A DNA stretch of 64,000 bases from Lactuca virosa (lineage: Eukaryota > Streptophyta > Magnoliopsida > Asterales > Asteraceae): the NCBI GenBank assembly GCA_928212115.1, contig CAKMRJ010005634.1, positions 122,671,002 to 122,735,001 on the forward strand, in the 5' to 3' direction. The notes under the pieces were generated by a model. That model saw only the letters and a list, made by a program, of their open reading frames with translations. It was not told the origin of the DNA and did no database searches. Below are positions 33,292-44,829 of the stretch, piece after piece. Each line of letters starts with the position of its first letter. The first letter of the stretch is position 1. Both the position numbers and the translations under genes were made by a program.

Positions 33292-33600
33292 GTGAGTGGG
33301 TCAGGGTGCGAGACCCTGAATGATGCGGGTCCAAGAGCCCGAGGGCAGAAGATCGATTTGGAGTACCTCGATAAGAGAGGTTCAGATCATGTTAATTTAT
33401 TAGGGGATCTCGGGAAGAGACCCAAGAGTTCAGATCAGCTGTTGAGAGGCCAGCAGGGCCGGATTCAGTGCAGCACTTGCGTGAAACTGTGCGATGGAGA
33501 TTGTCGTTCCAGGGGTCTGGGCTGCTGCAAGTGCGGCAAGGTTGGTCGCGACAGCAGGGATTGCCCACAGGGGGGCAAGCCCGTTATATTTTCGTTATGA
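33292..33600 (+). pseudogene. Gag C-terminal remnant with zinc knuckle, chromovirus E
   Basis: The frame contains CETLNDAGPRARGQKIDLEY, SSDQLLRGQQGRIQCSTCVK and the CCHC knuckle CCKCGKVGRDSRDCP, in which the histidine position appears lost (GRDS where GHxx is usual). This is the tail of a chromovirus Gag, the RNA-binding part. Element G has a matching but more broken copy at about 49440-49690. It is a relic. Confidence 0.75.
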
Positions 33601-33889
33601 TTAGGTGGGCGACAAGGAGGTCGACTGTCTGGTGATCGAGGAAGAGCGGTGAGTGCACCTGCTCCGGCTATTTTGAGGATCACCGACGGACAAGAGGGTA
33701 GGTCAGGAGCCCCAGCAGAGAGGGGCCATAATTCACAGAATCAGACAGGAGAGATCGAAACTTCAGCAGGCAAGGGTACGGGGTAGGTACGTTTTTGCTT
33801 TCTTTCCAGCCTTACCTATGTATGGTTGATGTTAACTTGCATCAGTGTGAGTGAGGATATCGTGGAGTTGTTACCTCTGTTTGTGGTCG

Positions 33890-33891
<2 letters not shown>

Positions 33892-33979
<88 letters not shown>
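33892..33979. repeat. (TA)n microsatellite in element E
   Basis: About 43 TA units with one interruption. Short frames of alternating Ile-Tyr across it are artefacts. Confidence 0.95.
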
Positions 33980-33982
<3 letters not shown>

Positions 33983-34740
33983 GAAGAGTTCATCTGCATA
34001 TCATGGACCTTTGGTGGAGTAGCACGAGGTCGTCTCCTTACACATACGGATTTTCCAGTGTTCGAATGTCATTTTGGGTTTAGTCGGGGCTAGTTCAAGG
34101 GCTTGTACTAGGGAGTTATGACTAGGACTTAGTAACGTTAGTAACTATGCTTGGAAGGGTTTCCGGGGTTGCCAAAGGAAGAGAGAGTTGTTGCTAAAGT
34201 TTTGATTGGAGCATCCGACCTTTGGACTGCGAGATCTGAGTGTAATATTAGTTTGAGCATCTGGAGTCATTGGCGTTGTTGGGATTCAAGAAGTATTAGC
34301 TGGTTTTCAGGAATTGTGACTAGTTTTGGTAGGCACCGGTCGTCAACAGATTGATCATTGGAACGAAAGAAGGATTGGGAATCCTTCAATTTTCATGTGC
34401 CGAGCAGACTTAGTTGAATCTAAGTGGGGGAGAACTGCTCAGATATTCAGGACAAAAGCGAGTGTGAAGCTAGGATGCGTTTCACATCCCCATCGGGGGA
34501 GGGAAGGCAGCCTTAGGGGCTGACTGGATATAGGACGTTGCAGGACGGGAGTTCGGGAAACCACCTAATATTTGGATCGCGTCTTCTTGACGTCCGATAG
34601 CAGACTTTGGGGAAAGGGGACCATGTCGGGTTCCAGTCAGTACTTGAGTTCAGTTTGGGAGGGTAAACCACGTGGGTGCTCAACGTTGAGAAGCATTTGA
34701 TTGGTAGATAAACGATAGGGCCAAGGGCGGTGGTCATGTA

Positions 34741-35020
34741 GTTAGGGTGAAAATGTTGTAAGACTACGGGGGAGCCGTAGCATTCACTAATGGTCAGTTA
34801 GGGTGAAAGTGTTGTAAGACTACGGGGGAGCCATATCATTCATTAATGGTCAGTTAGGGCGAAAGTGTTGTAAGAATGCAGGGGAGCCGTAGCATTCACT
34901 AGCAGTCAGATAGTGTGGGAAGTGTTTTAAGACTACGGGGGAGCCGTATCATTCACTAGCAGTCGGATAGAGTGGGAAGTGTTGTTAGACTGCAGGATAG
35001 CCGTAGCATTCATGAATTCT
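34741..35020 (+). repeat. Five tandem ~60-bp repeats in element E
   Basis: Each unit follows the pattern GTTAGGGTGAAAGTGTTGTAAG, ACTACGGGGGAGCCGTA and CATTCACTA. Element G holds about three diverged units of the same repeat at 50392-50535. The repeat is therefore a family feature located where pol would be. Confidence 0.85.
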
Positions 35021-36576
35021 TTCACATGATTTAGGCTAGGGTGCCAGTTCGCGAGGTTGTGGGAAGGCCACGGCTTAATTAGACTCAGGACCGAAGGTGT
35101 TGGCTTGATCAGTTATCTGTGGGCGAGCCCGGATGGTTATGGGAATTCAGGATGGAACTGGTAGATACTTTTGAGTCAAGGGTTTGGATCTTGAGTTGCA
35201 GGATCATGTGGATAAGTAGTACGTGACACAGTAGGGCTACAGCTGGGTAGTCCTGATATTTGACCTCTTGGGAACCTGATGATTGGACTGGGTGCGAGAC
35301 TGGTAGTCTCGGGGATCGGCTAAGGGTATATATTTATCAGTCAAGTAGGGGATGTCGGATGTTATGGTGCATTATGCAAATGTAGATTTGTGGATCTCGG
35401 GGTAGGAGCGGGGTATCGCTTCGTTTTGAGGAAGATCCTGAATCAGAATCCGCGCATGTTCAGTGCAGGACTTGGTTTCAGTGAAATGGGAATTAGGGGT
35501 ATCTATATGCCAAGGGAGACAGTTGCGAGGTCCAAGGGTAATGGATGAGCTTAGTTGATGGCAGCCCGAGTTATGGTGATGTGCCCTGGTTGAGTCTTAG
35601 CTGTGAAAGAGCCACAACGTACTTGAAGTGAGGAAAAGAGGGTTCGATAGAGACCAGGGGCAATGTGAGACAACAGTAGTTCTGGTAGCAGTCACTTTCG
35701 TTTTTTATTCTGGGGCGACAGGTTGCCAGGATATTATGATCGGATGCATCAGAAGGATTGATGGAACCATTAGTGGCGGTATGACTAGGGCAGATATTGC
35801 AAGACGAGGTTTCTTTCGGAAGTCGCGTAGGGCGGGTGTGAGGCTGTTAGTCGGCTCAGCAACCGGACAGAAAACCGATGTTTCGAATGTAGGTGTTCGA
35901 CATTCGGTTATGGTAGGTGAATTCTATTAGTTGGTAACACCGAGATAATCAGGATCAAAGAGAGTCTGGTGTGGCTGGCTCCTGTTGCCTTTGGAAAGGC
36001 CAGTGAATGATCGGGTGGCAGTCGTGTCTCTCGGGACGTCGGGTGTCGGTATTCACTGGGTTCAAAATGGGTTGCCGATTATTGGTAAGAGTTGGATACT
36101 CAAGTTCCATCATGTTTGAAATGCTCTAAGGGCTTCGACTTGAGGGGTGACACCCGGTTCGAGAAGAAGGGTTGAAGGCCAGGTATTGTGATTCGGTCAG
36201 ATTTTGGCCCGATTGGGCAAGGCGATGCATCGTGTAGGACTGTTGCGGAAACTCAGACTGATTCATAGTGCATACTATGTATCAGCCACGTAAGTGTTTG
36301 GACAACGACTCCGCTGTGTTCGATATTCAGGCAAAGGCGCACCCGGATCATAGGAGGAAGTTAGTGATAGTTATCAAACAGAAAATGCAGGCCATGAGGA
36401 AGTAAGGTAGCAAGATTAGTGAAGGGCAATGGGAATCATCAGTCGGGTCATAGTAGGTAATGGAAGTCGCGGGCGTGGCTCGTGAGCAGTGGTCGAAGGA
36501 GGAGATGAGGAGTATTAACCAGACCATGTGCATCAACAGACTTCGAGGACGAAGTCTAGTTCAAGTGGGGGAGATT

Positions 36577-37514
36577 TGTAACGCTTGGTTTACGTGTTAT
36601 TCAGTTTTCAGCATTTTTGGACTTTTGGGCTAGGACTCGATGAGTTGGGGAGCTCCAACTCATCGAGTAGAGATCATTTATGAGGACGCGGGATTTAGAT
36701 CCTACTCTACGAGTTGGAAGGCCCCGACTCGACGAGTAGACACTGGAAAGGAAAACCCTAATTTTTAGAGTTTGTACCCTATTTAAAGGCCTTAAGCCTT
36801 ACTTGTAGCCTCTCTTATCGCCCCCCTCCGCCCCTTTGTCCAGAGAAACCCTAAATCGTGTCTCATCTCCCATTTTGAGTGTGTGAGGGCTTAAGGAGTG
36901 CCTTTTTGGTGTTTATGTGGAGAAGCTTGAAGTGTTTGGTGCATAGCTGAAGGGAGAGGCTGAAGATTCGGGGTTTGCTCTGTTGTGGCAACCATTTTAA
37001 GGTATAAAGTCGAAACCTTGACCATCCATTGCTTAGATATTCTTTTATGAGAGTTTATGGCCATTATTAGCCTAGTTTGGTACCATTCTTGGTTTTGAGC
37101 ATGAATTAAAGATATGGCTTTAGATCTGGACATCTCAGGGCCTTTGGGGACTTAAAGTTGCCAACTTTATCAAGTCTTGGCCCTCCTTCATGCTCTAAGC
37201 CTCTAGAAAAGCCTTGATTAAGTGTTTTAGCCTTGTGAGGCCTTGCATGCACGTAAAGTTTGCACCTTTACGTGCTAACTACACCATAAGGGGTTGGATT
37301 TGTGATTTGGAGCCTTGGATTCCACTGGAAAGGACTAAAGGGACTCAACGAGTGGCTTAGCTGACTCGATGAGTTGGGTCGGGTTTACCCGTTTCTGAGA
37401 TTCTGAGTGGTTTCGGTGAAGGATTAGGGTTTTCGGTCTACATGAGTTTTCGGTCTTCTGGACATTAGGGAACTCGACGAGTTACTCAGGTAACTCGGCG
37501 AGTTGATGAACTAC
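36577..37514 (+). mobile_element. 3' LTR of chromovirus E, segment 1
   Basis: It starts TGTAACGCTTGG after the polypurine tract. It contains ACTCGACGAGT/ACTCATCGAGT palindromes at 36648-36740, TATTTAAA at 36780-36787 and further palindromes at 37330-37505. Gypsy F interrupts it with an ACTAC duplication (37510-37514 and 58870-58874). Segments 2 and 3 follow at 58870-59477 and 62477-63081. Confidence 0.88.
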
Positions 37515-40500
37515 TGTCATAACTAGTATTTTTGGCTAGGAAATTCTGTCTATGTATGATTAACCTTCGATGTATCTTGTAACTCCAAGTTTGATGTTAT
37601 ACATATTACTCACTCAAAAACAACTATTCGGATCAAAACTCACTCGTGAAGCCCTAAACCTAACTTCATGCACTACACTCACTCAACTTTGGGTTTATAA
37701 CCCTAACTTCTCGGTTCAAACCTATTGTTGGACTTGGACTCCCTTTATTGGGCCTAATGGCCCAATAACCCATCAATTTGATTCTTTTGGGTCAAGAATC
37801 CTCATTTGGGCCCTAGTTGGACCCGCATTCATAAAACTGTAGTGTTTTGGTCCATAAGACTCTTCATGGGCCTTATTGGGCCGAAAATCACTCACCTTGT
37901 CTTTATGGGCCTATTTGGGCCGGAAACCACTCATTTAATTACAATGGGCCGAAAAACCCATATCTTTGCTCTTTTTGGGCCGTAAACTCTCATGTGGGCC
38001 CACATAAATCAAAAATACCTAATGGGCCCATGCAATTTGAGCCCAACATCTAAATTCCTTTTCCCTTCTCCCTAATTCTTGGTTTATAAAAAAAATTGAA
38101 TTGATTAAATTTATGACAACTCATGTTTATATTGAGGTAATCCAAGCTAATGCCTCCCGTATTTCTAAGACCAAACCCTTCATGTATTAACCAAGCTAAT
38201 CTTTCTCTCTCTTCCTTCTTAAAATCTCGGCCAAACGAACATCATCACCACCTTCATTTCCACTTCCAATCACTAAAAATCCTCTCTAGAACTCCAAGAA
38301 AAATCCCATCCTTCCTCTTCAAAATTCATGTGTGCTTGTGTGTATGTTCAAGAAGTTATCATCAAAGTTCATCATTTTTGGTAAGCTACTTCCATTCAAA
38401 AAGTTTAACTTTATTTTTGTGTTAAACTTATCACTCATAAACACTCCATTTCGTGACTCTTGCTTCTTAGAACTCCTTAAATTCGAAGATCTCATCAAGG
38501 GAACTTGCTAGACTGAAAACATCTTCTTCTTCTCTTCAAAACCGATCTAACACCCAAAGTGATTTCATACCCCCTTGTTTTCGGTTTTTACTATGTTTTT
38601 GGGGAGGATACAAGTTGCTTTTGTATTAGATCTGTGTATTTATGCATGTAATTATGTTATGAAAACATGTTAAATCTTCACCAAATTCGAAATATTTACT
38701 AAACTTGGTGATGTTTGTAAACTAAACCATCTTATGTGACTTACTATGAAGTTTAAAGGATTAAACATGCTAAGGATGTTTGAAAACTAAATAAAACCGT
38801 ATAAGGGGCCATATTTGACAAATAAACAAAAGATGAAGCCTTTATGACATTCACGGTTTTGAGAGGACCAAAATAGTCATTTTTAAATAAAAATGGATCT
38901 TTATGATATTCACGGTTTCAAAGGGGCCAAAAGTCTTAATTTTCACAAAATAGGCTTCTATTTGGGCCTTCACGGTTTTAATGGGCTAAATTTGTCAATT
39001 TTCACCACAATGGTTCTTATTTAGAAATTCACGGGTTCATGGGCCTAAAAAGGTAATTATTGACTTTTTATGGATTAAATTGTCATTTTAAACAAACATG
39101 GGCCAAAAATGTAAATTTTCGGTTAAATGGGCTGAAAATATCATTTCTATTAAATTTGGACCGAAAATGTGATTTCTATCAAAAGTGGGTTTAAAATGTC
39201 ATTTTATACAAAATGATCCCTTAAAAGTAAACTTTTGGTCTTAATGGGCCTAAAGTGTAATTTTTACCAAAAATGTGCCTTAATTGTAAATTTTCGGCAT
39301 AATGGGCCAAGAATGTCATTTTTACAAAAAGTGGGTCTTTTATGTCATTTTGGTAAATAATTGAGCTAAAAAGAGCAATATAATAACAAACGGACTAATC
39401 ACGTCATTATCACTTTTATTGGGCCTTGTTTACCCATTTTCATGTTATTGGGCCTTCGTGGTCCATTTACATGCTTATTGGGCCCGATACATTCATTACA
39501 TGTTTATTGGGCATTAGTGACCCATTTACATGCTTATTGGGCCTGATACATTCATTACATGTTTATTGGGCCTTAGTGACCCATTTACATGCTTGATAGG
39601 TCATGTATACTCCTTACATGGTTATTGGGCCTTGTTAACCCATTTACATGCTCGACGGACCTTGTATACACATTTCATGCTTATTGGGCCTCACTCATTC
39701 ATGTACATACACAATGGACCTTGTAACCTGAATACATACGCGGAAACGTTATTTAAAACATTAAATAGTGTGTTACAATATTCGCGTAAACATAGTTAAG
39801 GTTCTTGTGAGACGTTCTTTCATTTGTACCAACCTAGTGTACAACCTTAAGTCATGTTGTTATAACCAGAGTCTCCTGGAGGGGGAGTGAGAGTTTGTGT
39901 ATAGATCTATACGGGGTTGACAGCCCCGCACTTGAGCTGTTCGCTACAGCTAGACTAGGCCAGTCTAGGGTGACAAACGTCTTACCTTAAACAAGCGACG
40001 CCTGAAGAACGTCATGACAGGCAGAACAGTCATATCAGGCATGGTTATAACGACTCACATAGAGATTAACTCCACTGTAAAATTTACAGAATACATATAC
40101 TATACTTTTGATACACGTACGAGCTATTCATTCTACAACATTCGGGTATTATGGTTTAAAGACTACAACTCTTTTTACAGACAGAAAATATCGGATTTTC
40201 TGGGAAACAAACACGATACCTTACATTTTACTTACAACAGAAAATATAGAAAATTTGGGAACTCTCTCTTTATAAATTTCCAAAATATGAACACACATGC
40301 TATAATAGAAGATTTGAAACAAAACGCTCAAACAATTTTTGCGGAAAATATCGGATTTTATGGAGTTTACCAATGATACAAAACTTTTCTTACAAACATG
40401 CTTATGAACTCATCAACATTATATATGTTGACGTTTTCAAAATAACTTGTATTCTCAGGGAATCGTTAAGCAGGTCGGTCTTCAAGAACTTGTGGATTAT

Positions 40501-40713
40501 GTTGCATTTTGTTTCCATCATACACTTATTATTTTGGGGATGTAACTTTTGTGAACAATTACAATGATGTAAACCCAGTATGTTGTATGTTGTATTATTG
40601 TATGTGTGATGATGATGTTTGTCTTGATTCAATTATATACATTGTGATGATATTACAAGGTGAAGTCACCCAACCCCCGAACGTTTCCGCCGTTCTGGTT
40701 TGGGGGTGTGACA
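37515..40713 (+). repeat. 5' LTR of gypsy F (3,199 bp)
   Basis: It begins TGTCATAACTAG and ends GGGGGTGTGACA. At about 37740-38040 there is a dense cluster of TGGGCC words, followed by TTTATAAA (38083-38090) as a likely TATA box. At 38860-39360 there are loose repeats around AAAATGTCATTTTTA, and at about 39418-39700 a tandem repeat of about 60 bp with CATTTACATGCTTATTGGGCC. A conserved block at 39862-39990, shared with LTR H, contains TATAGATCTATA. Confidence 0.95.
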
Positions 40714-40716
40714 GAT

Positions 40717-40728
40717 TGGTATCAGAGC
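40717..40728 (+). other. Primer-binding site of gypsy F
   Basis: TGGTATCAGAGC, a perfect match to the common plant tRNA-iMet site, three bases after the LTR end. Confidence 0.9.
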
Positions 40729-41473
40729 AATGTTTATAGTGAACTGGCATATCTAATCATACAAGATATGCAACTATAAATACATTGGGACTAAAATACT
40801 TTGAACAAAAAAAATACATACCTATGTGTGCATTATTACGATAACAATAAAACTTATTGGAGGAATTGAACATCGTGGTTAAACCTGGACAGTTATGTAG
40901 TCATATTGGGGATAAATATAGTCTGATCAACTATATTTATTCAAAATACGACCAACATATGCATGGGAGTGATCGTGATGGACCCCCTTACACACTTCTC
41001 ACACCTCCACTTCTCGCGAAAGAGATGAAATCACTCGGGAGATGAGTGAATTGGCCGACCTTTTGGTGCGTCATTTCGGCATCTGAGCATCACCACCAGA
41101 CACTTCCCGCCGCGACTAGGATCAGCTCCACCCACTACACTATTGTTATGGTTCTCTTTTATGTACTATTGTAGGTAGGACCGACTTTATGATTAAGTGA
41201 CTACACTACTCATAAAGTCGTTATGTTGTCAGATTATATATTCTCTCTATGTACTGTATGCCTTTTTAAAAGGCAAATTTTCATGCTCTGTACTACGAAT
41301 ATTATATCATTAATGAAGCAGTTATGTGTTTTATTGTAATGTTGTTATCTGCTATGTGTCCTATTTTTCTTATTTCGTGATATTATACGGGTTCACTTAT
41401 ATGTACAACCGAAAACATTAAAACCTCTAGACAATAACAATGTGCTCATCGTCCTTCTGTTCCATAATAGAAG

Positions 41474-42883
41474 ATGCCTATAAGACCAGTTCGTAAAAAT
41501 AACAACACAACACCACCACCACCGCCTCCGCCAGAGATGAACTCTGCTGCTTTCCAAGCAGCATTCTCGGCTGCAGTCACAGCAGCCTTGACACACATTC
41601 AAACTGGGAACAATGGTGGCGGTAACGGTCAAGGAACTGGAAGCTCGAACCACGGAATGAACCAAGGTCCTACAAAGACTTCTCAAATGCCAAACCTCGA
41701 ACCTTCAATGGAACGGGAGCCGTGATAGCTTTAAAGCGATGGATAGAAAAGATCGAGTCAGTCTTTGAGATCTGCGGATGTCCTGAAGAATGCAAGGTGA
41801 AATTTGCAGCTTGCACGTTTGTCGACCAAGCGCTTTCGTGGTGGAATGGTCATGTGGAGGCTATGACACTCCCAGTGGCAAATGCCATGCCATGGGAGGA
41901 GCTCAAGGAAATGTTGATGGCAAAGTAGTGTCCCTGTGGGGAAGTACATAAATTAGAGCAGGAGTTATGGAATATCACAGTACAAAACTCAGACATCGAG
42001 GCTTACATCTCAAGGTTCAGTGAATTAGCATTATTATGCCCGGGTATGATCACATCAGAAGGATAGAAGATTGAGTGGTTCATTTGGGGATTAACTTCCC
42101 TAATCGAAGGAAACGTGATTGCAGCAAACCCTGAGACTTTTGACAGTGCGAAATGGCTAGCTCAGAAGCTTTATGATCATGGCAACAAGAAGAGTACCAA
42201 AACTGTTGAGACTGAGACCAAAAAGGAATGGGATAACAAGAAAAATAGGGACAACAAACGAAAGGGGCGACAGAACCAGGGATCCTCCCAAAAAGCAGCA
42301 AACTGTAGCAGTCCACGCTGCTGCCGCTCAAGTTGCGCCAGCACCATCTTCTCCAGCCTCAACTGCTCAAACCACTACCAGGCCATACTCAGGAACTTTA
42401 CCAAAATGTAACAAATGCCACTACCACCACAATGGCAAGTGCAGAGAAATGCAGTGTACCAACTGCAACCGCAAGAGGCACACCGCCCGGTACTGCAGAT
42501 CTCAACCCCAACAGAACCAACAGCCAAACAACAACAGCAACAACAACAACAATAACATCGGGGCCAGTCATACTTGTCATGGATGTGGAGGAACTGGCCA
42601 TTTTAGGCGAAATTGCCCCAAAGCCAACAACCAAGGAGCAGGAGGATCAGGCAGGGTCCTGACATTGGGTCAAGGAGAGGCAGTACAAGACCCGTCGGTT
42701 GTTACTGGTATGTTTCCCCTTAACAACACTTACACATGCATTTTATTCGATAGTGGGGTTGAGCGGAGTTTCGTGAGTAATAAATTCAAACACTTACTAA
42801 ACCAACAACTCCAAAAGCTAAGCGAAGCCTTCACGGTGGAGATGGCTAATGGGAAAACTAAACAACCAAAGACGTTTACGTAG
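41474..42883 (+). pseudogene. Gypsy F Gag and protease region
   Basis: Gag starts MPIRPVRKNNNT (ATG 41474) with a run of prolines. A frame change at about 41720 leads to LKRWIEKIESVFEICGCPEE and VDQALSWWNGHVEAM, the capsid core. A stop (TAG 41926-41928) and others follow. Three zinc motifs are visible: CNKCHYHHNGKC, CTNCNRKRHTARYC and the canonical CHGCGGTGHFRRNC. They are separated by a Gln/Asn-rich run. Protease follows with CILFDSGVERSFVS (DSG where DTG is usual). The frame stops at TAG 42881-42883, and the usual VIIGMDWL protease end is in the next frame segment. The two basic extra knuckles suggest strong RNA binding. Confidence 0.88.
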
Positions 42884-42924
42884 GATGCACGTTAACATTA
42901 AACAACCACTCATTTCAAATATAT

Positions 42925-44829
42925 TTGATGTCAGTTAATATTAGGAGTTTTGATGTGATAATCGGCATGGATTGGTTAAGCCCCCACTATGTTGATACTA
43001 TGTGCCACGAGAAGGCCGTTCGCCTTCACCTCCCCAACCACGAAACCCTAATAATCTACGGTGATAAACCTGGCGCCAATCTCCGTCTTATCTCGTGCAT
43101 CAAGGCACAAAAATGCCTGCACAAGAAAAATTATGCCTTCCTCGCCCACGTTGTGGATAAAACAAAAGAGGAAATAAACATCAAAGATATCCCAGTGGCA
43201 TGTGACTTTCCGGACGTATTTCCTGAAGACCTTCCGGGAATACCCCCAGAACGACAGGTCGAATTTCGAATTGACCTAATACCGGGAGCCGCATCAATTG
43301 CCAAATCACCCTACAGGTTAGCTCCCGCCGAAATGCAGGAGTTATCCAGTCAATTAAGCGAACTTATGAACAAAGGATTCATCAGGCCGAGCTTCTCACC
43401 CTGGGGAGCTCCGGTCTTGTTTGTCAAGAAGAAGGACAGATCCTTCAGAATGTGCATCGACTATCGGGAATTGAACAAACTCACCATCAAAAATCGATAT
43501 CCACTCCATCAGATTAATGATCTATTCGACCAGCTTCAAGGAGCCAGTTATTTTTCTAAAATAAATCTAAGGTCCGGTTATCATCAGTTGCGATTTCGGG
43601 AAGAAGATATCCCCAAAACTGCTTTCCGAACCCGATATGGTCATTATGAATTCGTTGTTATGACTTTCGGTCTGACAAATGCTCCTGCAGCATTTATGGA
43701 CCTCATGAATCGAGTCTGCCGCCCATTCCTCGATAATTTTGTAATCATTTTCATTGATGACATACTCATATACTCTCGAAGTAAGGAGGAGCATGGTCAG
43801 CACCTACGTCATATCTTGGAAACTCTTAGAGCTGAAAAGCTATATGCAAAACTCTCCAAATGCGAGTTATGGATTCGCAGTGTGAACTTCTTTGGTCATA
43901 TAGTCAGTGAGGAAGGAATTCATGTGGATCCTTCCAAGATCAAAGCTATTGAAGGTTGGGCGATTCCGAAAACGCCAACAGAAATCAGGCAATTCTTGGT
44001 CCTTGCAGGCTACTACTGAAGGTTCATTCATAATTTCTCCAAGATTGCCAAGCCCCTCACCACTCTAACACAAAAAGGTGTACCCTTCAACTGGACTGTC
44101 AAACAAGAAGCTGCTTTTCAAACCTTGAAGCGAGCCATCTGTAGTGCTCCAGTGCTATCTTTACCAGAGGGAACTGAAGACTTCGTAGTATATTGCGACG
44201 CTTCGAATCAAGGGTCAGACTGTGTTCTTATGCAGCATGGAAAAGTGATATCTTATGCGTCCAGACAATTGAAGACACATGAGGTAAATTACACCACCCA
44301 TGATCTCGAGCTGGGAGCTGTGGTCTTCGCCCTAAAAATTTGGAGGCACTACCTTTACGGTACAAAGTGCACCATATTCACGGACCACAAAAGCCTCCAA
44401 CACATTCTAAATCAAAAGGAGTTGAACATGAGGCAACGAAGGTGGGTTTAGTTGCTAAATGATTATGAATGCGAGATCAAGTACCATCCAGGCAAGGCTA
44501 ACGTGGTGGCCGACGCCTTAAGCAAAAAAGAATACCCAGGTCGCCGAGTGAAAACACTAACAATGACCATCCACTCTCACCTAATTTCACAAATCAAGGA
44601 AGCTCAATTAGAGGCATTGAAGCCGAAGAATGTCGCGAATGAAGCACTGCGTGGAATGGATAAGAATCTTGAAGTCAAAGAGGACGGAGCTTACTATTTC
44701 ATGAGTCGAATCTGGGTCCCAAAATTTGGAGGATTCAGGGATGTAGTCATGGACGAAGCGCACAAAACACGATACTCCGTCCATCCAGGTTCCGATAAGA
44801 TGTACCTTGACATTAAACAACATTATTGG
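42925..44829 (+). pseudogene. Gypsy F reverse transcriptase, RNase H and integrase zinc region
   Basis: The protease end is FDVIIGMDWLSPHYVD. RT follows with YRLAPAEMQEL, WGAPVLFVKKKD, MCIDYRELNKLTIKNRYPLH, FSKINLRSGYHQLR, FRTRYGHYEF and the catalytic FIDDILIYSR, then FFGHIVSEEGIHVD. A TGA at 44017-44019 (after VLAGYY) and a TAG at 44449-44451 break the frame. RNase H reads YCDASNQGSDCVLM, TDHKSLQHILNQKELNMRQR and YHPGKANVVADALSKK. Integrase begins YSVHPGSDKMYLDIKQHYW and is cut by element G at 44830; it resumes at 54400. RT and RNase H catalytic acids are in place, so decay is mild. Confidence 0.93.

Larger units (their letters stand above)
33601..36576 (+). mobile_element. Non-coding internal region of chromovirus E with polypurine tract
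   Basis: After the zinc knuckle no protease, RT, RNase H or integrase core is recognisable for almost 3 kb. Close to the end, VVIKQKMQAMRK and EGQWESSVGS-like pieces and CGAGGACGAAGTCTAG (36544-36559) resemble the last codons of a chromovirus integrase. TTCAAGTGGGGGAGAT leads into the LTR at 36577. Another polypurine-like AAGTGGGGGAGAAC stands inside at about 34421. Loss of pol with gag and LTRs kept would make this a dependent (non-autonomous) element. Most of the content is unexplained. Confidence 0.6.

Noticed and set aside
33826..34093. Overlapping frames with long Ile-Tyr runs
   Set aside because: They come from the (TA)n microsatellite at 33892-33979. The same applies to the minus-strand frame at 60409-60849.
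38150..38425. 91-residue frame in the LTR F leader
   Set aside because: It lies in a CT-rich untranslated leader downstream of the TATA-like box, has no family match and is not preserved cleanly in the second LTR.
42398..42634. Minus-strand frame with many Val/Ala over the Gag region of F
   Set aside because: It is the antisense of the Asn/Gln-rich zinc-knuckle region of Gag.
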